Source: an uncultured Mollicutes bacterium
Lineage (GTDB): Bacteria; Bacillota_I; Bacilli_A; RFN20; CAG-826
Assembly (NCBI GenBank): GCA_937893635.1
Contig: CALBGF010000108.1
Location: forward strand, 1 to 14,809
Direction: 5' to 3'
Length of the DNA: 14,809 nt
The notes beneath the pieces were generated by a model, which searched no databases, had not been told where the DNA came from, and worked only from the letters and a program-made list of their open reading frames with translations. The translations under genes were made by a program, and so were the position numbers. Shown in pieces: positions 6,583 to 13,919 of this stretch (positions within the stretch are counted from its first letter, which is position 1; every line of letters starts with the position of its first letter).

Positions 6583-7822
6583 AAAAATGCTCCTTTATTA
6601 AGCTATCGAAATATTTGCCGCGTTCAAAATAGTTTTTAAATTGATCAAATGATGAACAAGCCGGAGAAAAAATTATTGCTTCTTCTTTTTGAATAACTTT
6701 TTTAATTTCTAAAATAACTTCTAATAAATTATCAAATATTTTTCCTTTTTTTATAATATCTTTAATTTGGTTTTTATTAATGCCATAAATATAAATTTCA
6801 TCACTACTTAAAAACTTTACTTTATCAAAATCATTACTTTTATAAATTCCGCCAATAATAATATGTCTTTTGGTATTTTGAAAATTTTTTAAAGCTTCAA
6901 TTAATGCTCCGGTTGATGTTGATTTAGAATCATTCATTATATAAAAGCCATTAACTTTACTTATTGTTTCGCGATATGGAAGATTTTTAAAATTTTTAAT
7001 AACATTAATAAATTCTTGATGATAACCAAATAATGGATAAATAGCAAGTAAAGCAAATGTTACATTAACTAAATAAAAATTAGGATAATTAGGTAAATCA
7101 CTTTTTTTAATTAAAGTCTTGTCTTGATAAATAATTTTATCTTCTTTTAAACAGATTAAATTATTATCATAAATATTGATAACTTCATATTCTTTAAAAT
7201 ATTTATCATTATCGCTAATTACTACTTGATTATTGAGTAATAATCTTTTTTTAGAAGCAATATAATATTCATAACTGCTTACTTTATCTAAATGATTAGG
7301 GGAAATATTTGTTATTACATTAACATCACTTTTAAAATCCTTAATATCTTCTAATTGAAAAGAAGATAATTCTAAAACTACAACTGAATTATCTTTAATT
7401 TCTTGAATGTGTTCACATAATGGCTCACCAATATTCCCTAATAAATAAGTATTAATATGAATGGATTTAAGCATTTTTTCAATTAGGCTAACAGTCGTTG
7501 TTTTTCCATTTGACCCAGTCACAGCAATTATCTTAATGCTTTTATCTTTTAAGAGACGATATCCTAATTCAATTTCAGAAATTATTTCGCGAGACATTAC
7601 TTTAATTAAGGAATATATTTCTTTTGATTTATCAAATCCTGGACTAATAATTGTTAAATCAAATAAAGGTAAATTATTTTTTAAATAATTTTCATCAATT
7701 TTTTTTATGTTTTTTGGTAATTCTAAATTATCTTCTATTACGTAAATATCATACTTATTTTTTAATACTTTATAAGCAGCTTGGCCGCTTTTTTTAAATC
7801 CTAAAATCAAGCATTTTTTCAT
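6569..7822 (-). CDS. murD: UDP-MurNAc-L-alanine:D-glutamate ligase MurD
   Basis: Cytoplasmic ATP-dependent ligase adding D-glutamate to UDP-MurNAc-L-Ala. It has 417 residues, shorter than the common 440-450. The N-terminal Rossmann-like UDP-binding domain starts LILGFKKSGQAA. The ATP loop VTGSNGKTTT is at 101-110. GNIGEPL, LELSSFQLE and NISPNHLDKV follow, with a Lys pair in SKKRLL where the carbamylated lysine is expected. The C-terminal domain has NDSKSTS, GGIYKSNDF and SPACSSFDQF. The usual forms are NDSKATN and GGxDKGxDF, so both are slightly divergent. Its ATG overlaps the TGA stop of mraY (ATGA), with GGTGAT 5 bases upstream. Identity is firm: SSFQLE and SPACSSFDQF separate MurD from MurC, MurE and MurF. 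Confidence 0.97.
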   Translation of the reverse strand: MKKCLILGFKKSGQAAYKVLKNKYDIYVIEDNLELPKNIKKIDENYLKNNLPLFDLTIISPGFDKSKEIYSLIKVMSREIISEIELGYRLLKDKSIKIIAVTGSNGKTTTVSLIEKMLKSIHINTYLLGNIGEPLCEHIQEIKDNSVVVLELSSFQLEDIKDFKSDVNVITNISPNHLDKVSSYEYYIASKKRLLLNNQVVISDNDKYFKEYEVINIYDNNLICLKEDKIIYQDKTLIKKSDLPNYPNFYLVNVTFALLAIYPLFGYHQEFINVIKNFKNLPYRETISKVNGFYIMNDSKSTSTGALIEALKNFQNTKRHIIIGGIYKSNDFDKVKFLSSDEIYIYGINKNQIKDIIKKGKIFDNLLEVILEIKKVIQKEEAIIFSPACSSFDQFKNYFERGKYFDSLIKEHFYDTK

Positions 7823-8796
7823 AATAAATCACCCACAATCATGGCAATAAAACTCATGATAAAACCAACTAAATAAAACATATTCACTACTTGATATTCT
7901 TTTAAGCCACATAGTTCAAAATGATGATGTAATGGTGCCATTTTAAACACACGCTTTTTAGTTAATTTAAAATAAGCAACTTGAATAATTACCGATAAAG
8001 TCTCAATTATAAAGACGAGTCCACTAATAACAAGCAAATATTCTGCGTTAAGCATAAAAGCAATTAAAGCAATAAAGCAACCATTAGCTAAGCTTCCTGC
8101 ATCACCCATAAATATTTGGGCTGGATGTCCATTATATTTAAGAAAGCCAATATTACCACCAATAAAACTAGTTATTAAAAAAGCAATTCCATATTCTTTA
8201 GTTTTTAAAGCCACTAATAAGAATGGCAAATATGCAAGTATTAATAAACCACCCGCTAAACCATCAAGACCATCAGTCATATTAACGGCATTTGTTGCGC
8301 CTACAATCATAAAAATAATTAAAACTACAAATAATGGTCCTAAATAAATATAATTATTAGCCAAATGTAAAATCCACATTGTTTTATCATCATAATTTAA
8401 TAAAATTAAGGCAATAATACTTAAAATTACTTCTAAAGAAAAACGTAAAGAAGCACTAAGTCCTTTAGCATCTTTATATTTAATCTTTTTATAATCATCA
8501 ATAAAACCAATAAGACAGAAACTAACAATTAACGCTACTGCTATTAATATTTTATAAGATAAATATTGGTAATTAATTAAAGTACCAACTATTGCTCCGC
8601 CCACTACTCCTAACCCTCCCATAGTGGGTGTTCCTTGCTTTTTTTGATGAGTCATAACAATGTCTTCTCGAATTGCTTGACCTAGATGTTTCTTTTTTTC
8701 GCTTTTAATAATAAAACGAATAATCATCATTGATGTTAAAAAACTGACAATAAATGAAAGAAAGAATCGGATTAATATTTCGATATTTATAGCCAT
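7819..8796 (-). CDS. mraY: Phospho-MurNAc-pentapeptide transferase MraY
   Basis: Integral membrane enzyme that transfers phospho-MurNAc-pentapeptide from UDP to undecaprenyl phosphate, making lipid I. It has 325 residues with about ten hydrophobic segments, the normal size. Conserved cytoplasmic motifs are all present: GTPTMGG (55-61), the Asp pair in FIDDYKK (D100, D101), NMTDGLDGLAGG (172-183), the catalytic-site Asp232 in FMGDAGS, and PLHHHFE (288-294). The ATG overlaps the end of murE by 10 bases and has a full AAGGAGG 7 bases upstream, the best ribosome binding site in the window. The gene ends in TGA within the murD start codon (ATGA), so the two are translationally coupled. That stop also argues for the standard bacterial code. 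Confidence 0.98.
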   Translation of the reverse strand: MAINIEILIRFFLSFIVSFLTSMMIIRFIIKSEKKKHLGQAIREDIVMTHQKKQGTPTMGGLGVVGGAIVGTLINYQYLSYKILIAVALIVSFCLIGFIDDYKKIKYKDAKGLSASLRFSLEVILSIIALILLNYDDKTMWILHLANNYIYLGPLFVVLIIFMIVGATNAVNMTDGLDGLAGGLLILAYLPFLLVALKTKEYGIAFLITSFIGGNIGFLKYNGHPAQIFMGDAGSLANGCFIALIAFMLNAEYLLVISGLVFIIETLSVIIQVAYFKLTKKRVFKMAPLHHHFELCGLKEYQVVNMFYLVGFIMSFIAMIVGDLL

Positions 8797-10118
8797 TTTT
8801 TAACCTCCTTATAATCTGAGTATGGTATTTTAAGATTTTCCACTAATTGATAATCTTCATGTCCTTTACCAAGTATTAATAAAGAATCATCTTTAGTTAA
8901 TAGCTTGATACCTTTTTCAATTGCGCGACTTCTAGAAATACATACTTGGAATTTATCTTTGTTTTCTCCCATAATGTCATTAATGATTTGATAAGGATCT
9001 TCGTTACGAGGATTGTCATTAGTTAAAATGATATAATCGGCATATTTTAAAGCAATATTTCCATATTGTCGGCGCTTTGATTTATCTCTTTCGCCGCCCG
9101 CTCCAAAGATTAAAAATAATTTACCTTTAGTCATTCTTTTAATTTCTTTGATGGCTTTTAACATCGCCATGCTTGTATGGGCATAATCAATAATGATATT
9201 AGGAGATAAATGAATTACATCCATTCTTCCTTTAACTGTTTCGCATTTCCTTATTTTGCTTAAATCAATTCTTTTTCCTATTGCGCTTAATAAAGTTAAG
9301 ACCGAAGATAAATTTAAAATATTAAATCTTCCAATTAAATTTGTTTCAATTATTTGTTCATTAAATTTAAAAACTGTTTTATTAATATTACTAGTAATTA
9401 TTTGTTCTTCACTTAAAGAATAACTAATGGTATTACTTCTTTTATCACATAATTCTTTTCCAAATTTATCTAAATAATTCGCAACTAATAAAGCTCGTGA
9501 ACTATTAATAAAATTTAGTTTTGTATCTTGATAATCTTTTAAAGTTTTATGATAATCAAGATGGTCACTAGTTAAATTAGTAAAAATTAAATAATCAAAG
9601 TCAAAACCATTTACTCGTCCTTCTTTTATACCAATCGATGATACTTCTAAGATTAAAAAATGCTTTTTTCTTTTTCTTGCTAGAACAATATCATTAGCAA
9701 GTTCAATCGCATTCGGGGTAGTATTCACACTTATAAAAGAATTTTTAATATTTTTTAAAGTTGTAACTACCATTGATTTAGGTAACAAATTATGTAAAAT
9801 TGTCGCTACACTTGTTTTTCCATTTGTGCCAATAATACCGATTAAATGCGGCTTATTTGATTTAATTTTATAAAAGAAATTAGCAAAATATCCTAATTGC
9901 TCTTTTAAATTTGGGACATAATAAACACCAGGTAAATCGACATTTGATAAAATTATTAATGGTTTTATTTTTAGTTTATTAATATAATTAATTCCTTTAT
10001 CAATAGCAATGAAAATAGAATTTGGTTTCATTTTTCTTGAATCAATAACTAAATTTCTTGCTCTTCTTTCATCATCACTTAATATATTAAAAAACGCTAA
10101 AGCATGTTTAATTTTCAT
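8787..10118 (-). CDS. murE: MurE ligase, probable meso-diaminopimelate type
   Basis: Cytoplasmic ATP-dependent ligase that adds the third residue to UDP-MurNAc-L-Ala-D-Glu. It has 443 residues, shorter than the usual 480-500, with a compact N-terminal UDP domain (VIDSRKMKPNSIFIAI, 24-39). The ATP loop GTNGKTS is at 97-103. EVSSIGI (158-164) stands where EVSSHAL or EVSSHGL is common. TSDHLDYH (183-190) precedes Lys200, the likely carbamylated lysine. DYAHT is at 311-315, and DNPRNEDP (368-375) is in the C-terminal domain. DNPR at this site is the recognised motif of enzymes adding meso-diaminopimelate; lysine-adding enzymes differ here. The ATG lies 3 bases after the ftsI stop with TAGGAG 8 bases upstream. 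MurE identity is firm; amino-acid specificity is inferred from the motif. Confidence 0.96.
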   Translation of the reverse strand: MKIKHALAFFNILSDDERRARNLVIDSRKMKPNSIFIAIDKGINYINKLKIKPLIILSNVDLPGVYYVPNLKEQLGYFANFFYKIKSNKPHLIGIIGTNGKTSVATILHNLLPKSMVVTTLKNIKNSFISVNTTPNAIELANDIVLARKRKKHFLILEVSSIGIKEGRVNGFDFDYLIFTNLTSDHLDYHKTLKDYQDTKLNFINSSRALLVANYLDKFGKELCDKRSNTISYSLSEEQIITSNINKTVFKFNEQIIETNLIGRFNILNLSSVLTLLSAIGKRIDLSKIRKCETVKGRMDVIHLSPNIIIDYAHTSMAMLKAIKEIKRMTKGKLFLIFGAGGERDKSKRRQYGNIALKYADYIILTNDNPRNEDPYQIINDIMGENKDKFQVCISRSRAIEKGIKLLTKDDSLLILGKGHEDYQLVENLKIPYSDYKEVKKWL

Positions 10119-10121
10119 ACG

Positions 10122-12026
10122 CTAATCTCCTAATAAAATCATAATGGTTGAACCTTCTTTAAGGTGTTCTCCTGACTTAGGTTCTTGATCAATTACTTTA
10201 TTTCCTTCACCAAAATAAACAAATTTAAAATATTTTGATTTTACTTCTTTCTTACTTTTTCCTATGTAATTATCAACAATATACGATTTAACATCCATCC
10301 AGGTATAAGTGCGTTCAATTGGTGATTCTCTTTTGCTAACTTTTAAAATTGGTAAAGTTTCCGCCAAAATGGTTTGAATAATTGGACCAATTGTTGTTCC
10401 ACCGTATTGAATGGTGTTATGTGGTTCTCGCATTGCAAAATAAATAACTACTTTGGGATCATCCATAGGCGCACTAGCAATAAAAGAAAGTACATATCTT
10501 CCTTTTTGATAAACGCCATTTTCGGCAATTTGAGCAGTACCAGTTTTTCCTCCAACACGATATCCATCTAAGTAAGCTTTTTTACCAGACCCTAAAGCCA
10601 CGACACATTCTAAAGCTCTCCGCATTAAATCACTAGTTTCTTTTTTTATTACTTGTCTTTTCGGCTCATTAGGAAAAGTATAAACAATTTCATTAGAAAA
10701 TCCGGATGATATCGATTTAGCAATATGCGGAGTATATAAATATCCTCCATTAATTGTAGCGGAAAACATACTAGCTAATTGAATAGCGGTTAATGATACT
10801 CCTTGACCAAATGCGCTAGTGGCTTGTTCTAAGACTCCATATTTATCATAATTAAACATGATGCCTTTTGATTCTCCTGAGATATCAACACCAGTTTTTT
10901 CACCTACTCCAAAATCTTTATAATAGCCATATAATCGACCTTTTCCCATTCGACGGGCAATTTCTACGAATCCCGGGTTAGAAGAATTTTGTAAAACTTC
11001 TAAAAATGTTTGTAAACCATGTCCGCCTTTTTTCCAAGATTTAATTCTTGCTCCTCCAACGATTTCATAGCCTTTATCATAATAATAATCTTTATCCATA
11101 TCGATTACTCCCGCATCTAGAGCACTTGCAAAAGTTATGGCTTTAAAAGTTGAACCAGGTTCAAAAGAAGAGAAAACCGCTAAAGTACGATTATAAATTT
11201 CCGGGTCATAATCAGAATAATTATTATTATCATAAGTTGGACGATTACCAATTGCTAATATTTCACCATTATTAGGATCCATTGCTAAGGCTATAATTTC
11301 TTTTGGAGAATATTTAATCCAAGCATTTTTCATTTCACGTTCAATAATATTTTGTATATCAATATTAATAGTAAGATTTAAATTAAGTCCATCTAAAGGC
11401 GCAACTAAACGCGACGATTTATTTTCAAATAATCCTCCTTTAGCGTCCATTAAATAATTTAAACTTCCATCAACTCCTTTTAAGTAATAATCATAATAGC
11501 TTTCCACACCCGCTAAACCCTGATTATCTATACCAACAAAGCCTAATAATGAAGCCATGGATTCGCCATATGGATAATATCTTTCATTATCATTAATTAA
11601 ATAAACACCTTTTAAATTTAATTCATTAATGGCATTTGCTTCTTCAATACTTATTCTTCTTCCTTCTGGATGTAAACGCACTATAGAAGCTTTTTTAGAT
11701 ATTTTTTCTAAAATTGTATTTTCATTTCCATTAATAATTTTTGCAATCTTTTTTGCCGTTCCATCTTTATCTTCCACTTGAAAAGGAATAACCGCAACTG
11801 AATAAGTTGGATTATTTAACGCTAAAGCATTATTATTACGGTCATATATGATACCGCGAGGTGCAGAAAGCGGAAAACTTCTTTCCCATAAGTCTTGCGC
11901 CTTTGTTGATAAGTAGTTATTACGTATTATTGTTTCATAACTTAATTTAGAACCTACTAAAACTAAAGATACTATTGATAATATTTGAATGAATCGTATC
12001 TTTTTTATTGAAACACCTGGAATCAT
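10122..12026 (-). CDS. ftsI: Class B penicillin-binding protein FtsI/PbpB
   Basis: Membrane-anchored transpeptidase that cross-links septal peptidoglycan, partner of FtsW. I choose the ATG at 12026 (634 residues, MIPGVSIKKIRFIQ...) because GGTGAT lies 4 bases upstream. The in-frame ATG 12 bases earlier has no ribosome binding site. One membrane segment (about 10-28) is followed by the dimerisation domain from SAPRGIIYDRNNN (54-66). The transpeptidase domain holds SxxK at S292-T-F-K295, SxN at S348-S-N350 and KTG at 494-496. The C-terminus (about 581-634) is a single PASTA domain (IGKSKKEVK ... VIDQEPKSGEHLKEGS), as in Gram-positive PBP2x and PbpB. It follows a terminator and a candidate promoter, so it may start its own transcript. 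Identity is certain at family level; the site between ftsL and murE indicates the division enzyme. Confidence 0.97.
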   Translation of the reverse strand: MIPGVSIKKIRFIQILSIVSLVLVGSKLSYETIIRNNYLSTKAQDLWERSFPLSAPRGIIYDRNNNALALNNPTYSVAVIPFQVEDKDGTAKKIAKIINGNENTILEKISKKASIVRLHPEGRRISIEEANAINELNLKGVYLINDNERYYPYGESMASLLGFVGIDNQGLAGVESYYDYYLKGVDGSLNYLMDAKGGLFENKSSRLVAPLDGLNLNLTINIDIQNIIEREMKNAWIKYSPKEIIALAMDPNNGEILAIGNRPTYDNNNYSDYDPEIYNRTLAVFSSFEPGSTFKAITFASALDAGVIDMDKDYYYDKGYEIVGGARIKSWKKGGHGLQTFLEVLQNSSNPGFVEIARRMGKGRLYGYYKDFGVGEKTGVDISGESKGIMFNYDKYGVLEQATSAFGQGVSLTAIQLASMFSATINGGYLYTPHIAKSISSGFSNEIVYTFPNEPKRQVIKKETSDLMRRALECVVALGSGKKAYLDGYRVGGKTGTAQIAENGVYQKGRYVLSFIASAPMDDPKVVIYFAMREPHNTIQYGGTTIGPIIQTILAETLPILKVSKRESPIERTYTWMDVKSYIVDNYIGKSKKEVKSKYFKFVYFGEGNKVIDQEPKSGEHLKEGSTIMILLGD

Positions 12027-12061
12027 ATTAATCACCATTAAATGATATGAATGATTTTTAA

Positions 12062-12090
12062 ATTATATTTATATTTTTTGAGTATGAAAA
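12062..12090 (-). promoter_or_regulatory. Candidate promoter for ftsI and downstream cluster
   Basis: On the minus strand TTTTCA (12090-12085) is followed after 17 bases by TATAAT (12067-12062). The -35 matches the consensus at four of six positions and the -10 is perfect. The predicted start is near 12055, about 30 bases before the ftsI ATG. The -35 coincides with the T tract of the terminator behind ftsL. Chance TATAAT boxes are common in AT-rich DNA; exact spacing and position directly after a terminator raise the likelihood. Confidence 0.5.
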
Positions 12091-12114
12091 AACGCTTCTT
12101 AATAAGGAAGCGTT
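12087..12114 (-). terminator. Intrinsic terminator at the end of ftsL
   Basis: On the minus strand AACGCTTC (12114-12107) pairs with GAAGCGTT (12098-12091) in an 8-bp stem. It can extend by two pairs (one G-U) to a four-base loop, and a run of six T ends at 12087. The 5' arm overlaps the ftsL stop codon at 12113-12115. It would end or attenuate the mraZ-rsmH-ftsL transcript before ftsI. Confidence 0.65.
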
Positions 12115-12379
12115 ACTTAAATAATTTTTTGGTAATGTAATTAATATTAATTTTAATCTTTTTTAAAACTGTTTCAATTGATGAATCTTTTTCTTCTTCT
12201 TTTAACGAACCAATTTCAATAGCCATTACTTCGTTATCGACTTGTAATTTATGGTTTATAGGAAGAAATGAAATAGCTGAAACAACAAATAAACAGATGC
12301 CAAAAGATCTTAATCGATTACACAAACGATCAAAGCGTGAATCATTCGATTTAGTTAACTTATCTTTCATCATTTTCAT
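12113..12379 (-). CDS. ftsL: FtsL-like small division membrane protein
   Basis: Small bitopic membrane protein. FtsL joins DivIB and DivIC and activates the FtsW-FtsI synthase. Up to 88 residues are encoded. A basic cytoplasmic head (KLTKSNDSRFDRLCNRLR) precedes a hydrophobic segment (about 26-40, FGICLFVVSAISFLP). A charged, helix-prone tail of only about 45 residues follows, shorter than the usual coiled coil of FtsL. The name rests on topology, size and position between rsmH and ftsI, because FtsL sequences are poorly conserved. The gene overlaps the end of rsmH by 20 bases. AAAGGAT lies too close to the first ATG (12379) and is better spaced for the ATG two codons in (12373), so either start may be used. 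The stop codon is within a terminator hairpin. Confidence 0.75.
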   Translation of the reverse strand: MKMMKDKLTKSNDSRFDRLCNRLRSFGICLFVVSAISFLPINHKLQVDNEVMAIEIGSLKEEEKDSSIETVLKKIKININYITKKLFK

Positions 12380-13310
12380 CTATCCTTTCTATAATTCTTA
12401 ATTTTGCACTTTTTGAACGTGGATTATATTCAAGTTCTTCTTCACTCGCAGTAATGACTTGGCGGTTAACAAGACGGTAACTTGGCTTTTTTTCTTCACT
12501 TGGAAGTAAAACTGGCGCATGTCTATTACCTTCTACTTCACTTACTTCTTTAAAAGCTTTTTTAACGATACGATCTTCTAAAGAATGGAAAGTAATAATA
12601 GCAAGTCTTCCTCCGACTTTCAAAGATTTCAAAGCATCACTTAAGACATTAGTTAAATAATCTAATTCATGATTTGTTTCAATGCGTAACGCTTGAAATA
12701 CTTGTTTAGCGGGATGACCTTTTTTTGCTAATTCTTTTTTTGGAAGTGAACTTTTAATAATATCCACTAATTCGAATGTTGTATCAATTGATTTGATACT
12801 TCTTTTCATAACGATATTACGCGCAATTGGATAAGCATAATTTTCTTCTCCATAGTCTTTAAATATACGTACTAAATCTTTTAAGTCGTAATTATTAACG
12901 ATGTAATGGGCATCAAGAGTTGCATCTTGATCCATACGCATATCTAACCTTGCATCATATCGATACGAAAATCCTCTTTCACCATCATCAAATTGAGGTG
13001 ATGAAACACCTAAATCCATTAAGATACCATCAACTTTAGAAATATTTAATTCATCTAAATGTTTTCTTAAGTTAATAAAGTTATCATGAATTAAGGTGTA
13101 GTTGTTACTTATTGTTTTTAGAAATTGGTTTGATTCTTCAATAGCTTTGATATCTTGATCAAACGCAATTAAGCGTCCATTAGGAATTCTTTTTAATATT
13201 TCGCTAGAATGACCTGCGCGACCTAATGTGCAATCAACATATACGCCATCACTTTTAATATTTAAGCCGGAAATAACTTCGTTAAGCATGACAGGAATAT
13301 GAAGTTCCAT
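12360..13310 (-). CDS. rsmH: 16S rRNA (cytosine-1402-N4) methyltransferase RsmH
   Basis: S-adenosylmethionine-dependent enzyme (formerly MraW) that methylates the N4 of C1402 in the ribosomal P site. It has 316 residues, the normal length. Family motifs in order: HIPVMLNEV (4-12), the SAM-binding YVDCTLGRAGHS (24-35; the family usually has GGGGHS or similar), FDQD (50-53), ILMDLGVSSPQFD (96-108), RGFSYRYDARLDMRMD (112-127), KGHPAKQVFQALR, ITFHSLEDR and the C-terminal NPRSKSAKLR. Its ATG shares one base with the mraZ stop (TAATG), with AAGGA about 11 bases upstream. It sits in second place in the cluster, as in nearly all bacteria. Identity is certain. Confidence 0.98.
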   Translation of the reverse strand: MELHIPVMLNEVISGLNIKSDGVYVDCTLGRAGHSSEILKRIPNGRLIAFDQDIKAIEESNQFLKTISNNYTLIHDNFINLRKHLDELNISKVDGILMDLGVSSPQFDDGERGFSYRYDARLDMRMDQDATLDAHYIVNNYDLKDLVRIFKDYGEENYAYPIARNIVMKRSIKSIDTTFELVDIIKSSLPKKELAKKGHPAKQVFQALRIETNHELDYLTNVLSDALKSLKVGGRLAIITFHSLEDRIVKKAFKEVSEVEGNRHAPVLLPSEEKKPSYRLVNRQVITASEEELEYNPRSKSAKLRIIERIDENDER

Positions 13311-13744
13311 TACTTATCATTTCCTTCTTCAAGGTTATCAGACATATCTTCATAAGAATCATCAGCTTCTTTTAAGTATTGTTCCCATGAATCTAAGTCC
13401 CAAACTTCAAAGTGATCAATTACGCCAACAATCATAACCTTACGACCAATCTTATATTGGTCTAATGTTCTTTTTGGAAGTAATATTCTTCCTGCTTCAT
13501 CAATTTCTAATTCCACAACACTTTGTGATTCTACACGCACAACTTTACGTGGATCACTTTTATTGAAAGCGAGTTTAGTGGCTTCTTCCATTCTTTTGAT
13601 AAAATCTTCTTCCTTGTAGATGCTAATACAGCGGTCATAACCACGCATGATGAAAACTTTTTTTCCGACTTGCTCACGCAACTTGGATGGAATCATCATT
13701 CGACCCTTAGCATCTAAGGTATGTTGATAGCTACCAAAAAACAT
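13310..13744 (-). CDS. mraZ: Transcriptional regulator MraZ
   Basis: DNA-binding protein of the AbrB/SpoVT fold that forms ring oligomers and controls the dcw promoter. I set the start at the ATG at 13744, giving 144 residues that begin MFFGSYQHTLDAKGR, the normal MraZ N-terminus. GGGAG lies 7 bases upstream. A longer frame from a GTG at 13768 would add eight residues, but that codon lies beside the -10 box and before the predicted transcription start, so it cannot be used from this promoter. Two internal repeats each carry the DxxxR signature: DAKGR (11-15) and DEAGR (82-86). The C-terminal tail is acidic. Repeats matching the MraZ site overlap its own promoter, so autoregulation is likely. 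Confidence 0.97.
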   Translation of the reverse strand: MFFGSYQHTLDAKGRMMIPSKLREQVGKKVFIMRGYDRCISIYKEEDFIKRMEEATKLAFNKSDPRKVVRVESQSVVELEIDEAGRILLPKRTLDQYKIGRKVMIVGVIDHFEVWDLDSWEQYLKEADDSYEDMSDNLEEGNDK

Positions 13745-13771
13745 ACACTTTCTCCCACTTTCTACCACAAT
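13745..13771 (-). promoter_or_regulatory. MraZ operator: three direct repeats
   Basis: Reading the minus strand: ATTGTGG (13771-13765), TAG, AAAGTGG (13761-13755), GAG, AAAGTGT (13751-13745). The spacers are three bases, so the period is 10 bp, about one DNA turn. The last two boxes fit the AAAGTG(T/G) with N3 consensus reported for MraZ in Mollicutes; the first keeps GTGG. The repeats cover the end of the -10, the start site and the Shine-Dalgarno sequence, up to the mraZ ATG. Confidence 0.8.
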
Positions 13772-13798
13772 TATATTAATTTCATTAATAATTGTAAA
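13770..13798 (-). promoter_or_regulatory. Promoter of mraZ and the dcw cluster
   Basis: On the minus strand TTTACA (13798-13793) is followed by an exact 17-bp spacer and TATAAT (13775-13770). Five of six -35 bases and all -10 bases match the vegetative sigma consensus. The expected start is near 13763, giving a leader of only about 20 bases. It follows the yceD terminator. Confidence 0.85.
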
Positions 13799-13851
13799 GA
13801 GTTTTCTTATTTTTTAACGTTAAATTAATTTTTAATTTTCTAAGAAAGCAC

Positions 13852-13881
13852 AAAAAAACAGCCATTTAATCGGCTGTTTTT
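13852..13881 (-). terminator. Intrinsic terminator after the yceD gene
   Basis: On the minus strand AAAAACAGCC (13881-13872) pairs with GGCTGTTTTT (13863-13854) around an 8-base loop, and the T run continues to 13852. The core CAGCC/GGCTG gives a stable stem. It lies about 40 bases after the DUF177 stop and about 55 bases before the mraZ -35, so it separates the two units. The symmetry means it could also work on the plus strand, where no gene needs it. Confidence 0.9.
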
Positions 13882-13919
13882 AGTGTTTTTATGTTTTTTT
13901 ATAATTATTCAGTTAATGA

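Noticed and set aside
10374..10571. Plus-strand frame antisense to ftsI
   Set aside because: It is a shadow of the transpeptidase domain that includes the KTG region.
12026..12038. Longer ftsI start at 12038
   Set aside because: No ribosome binding site precedes it; GGTGAT fits the ATG at 12026.
13769..13919. Possible hidden rpmF (L32) gene after yceD
   Set aside because: The gap is 151 bases, shorter than an L32 gene, and is filled by a terminator and promoter; no zinc-finger Cys pattern is seen.
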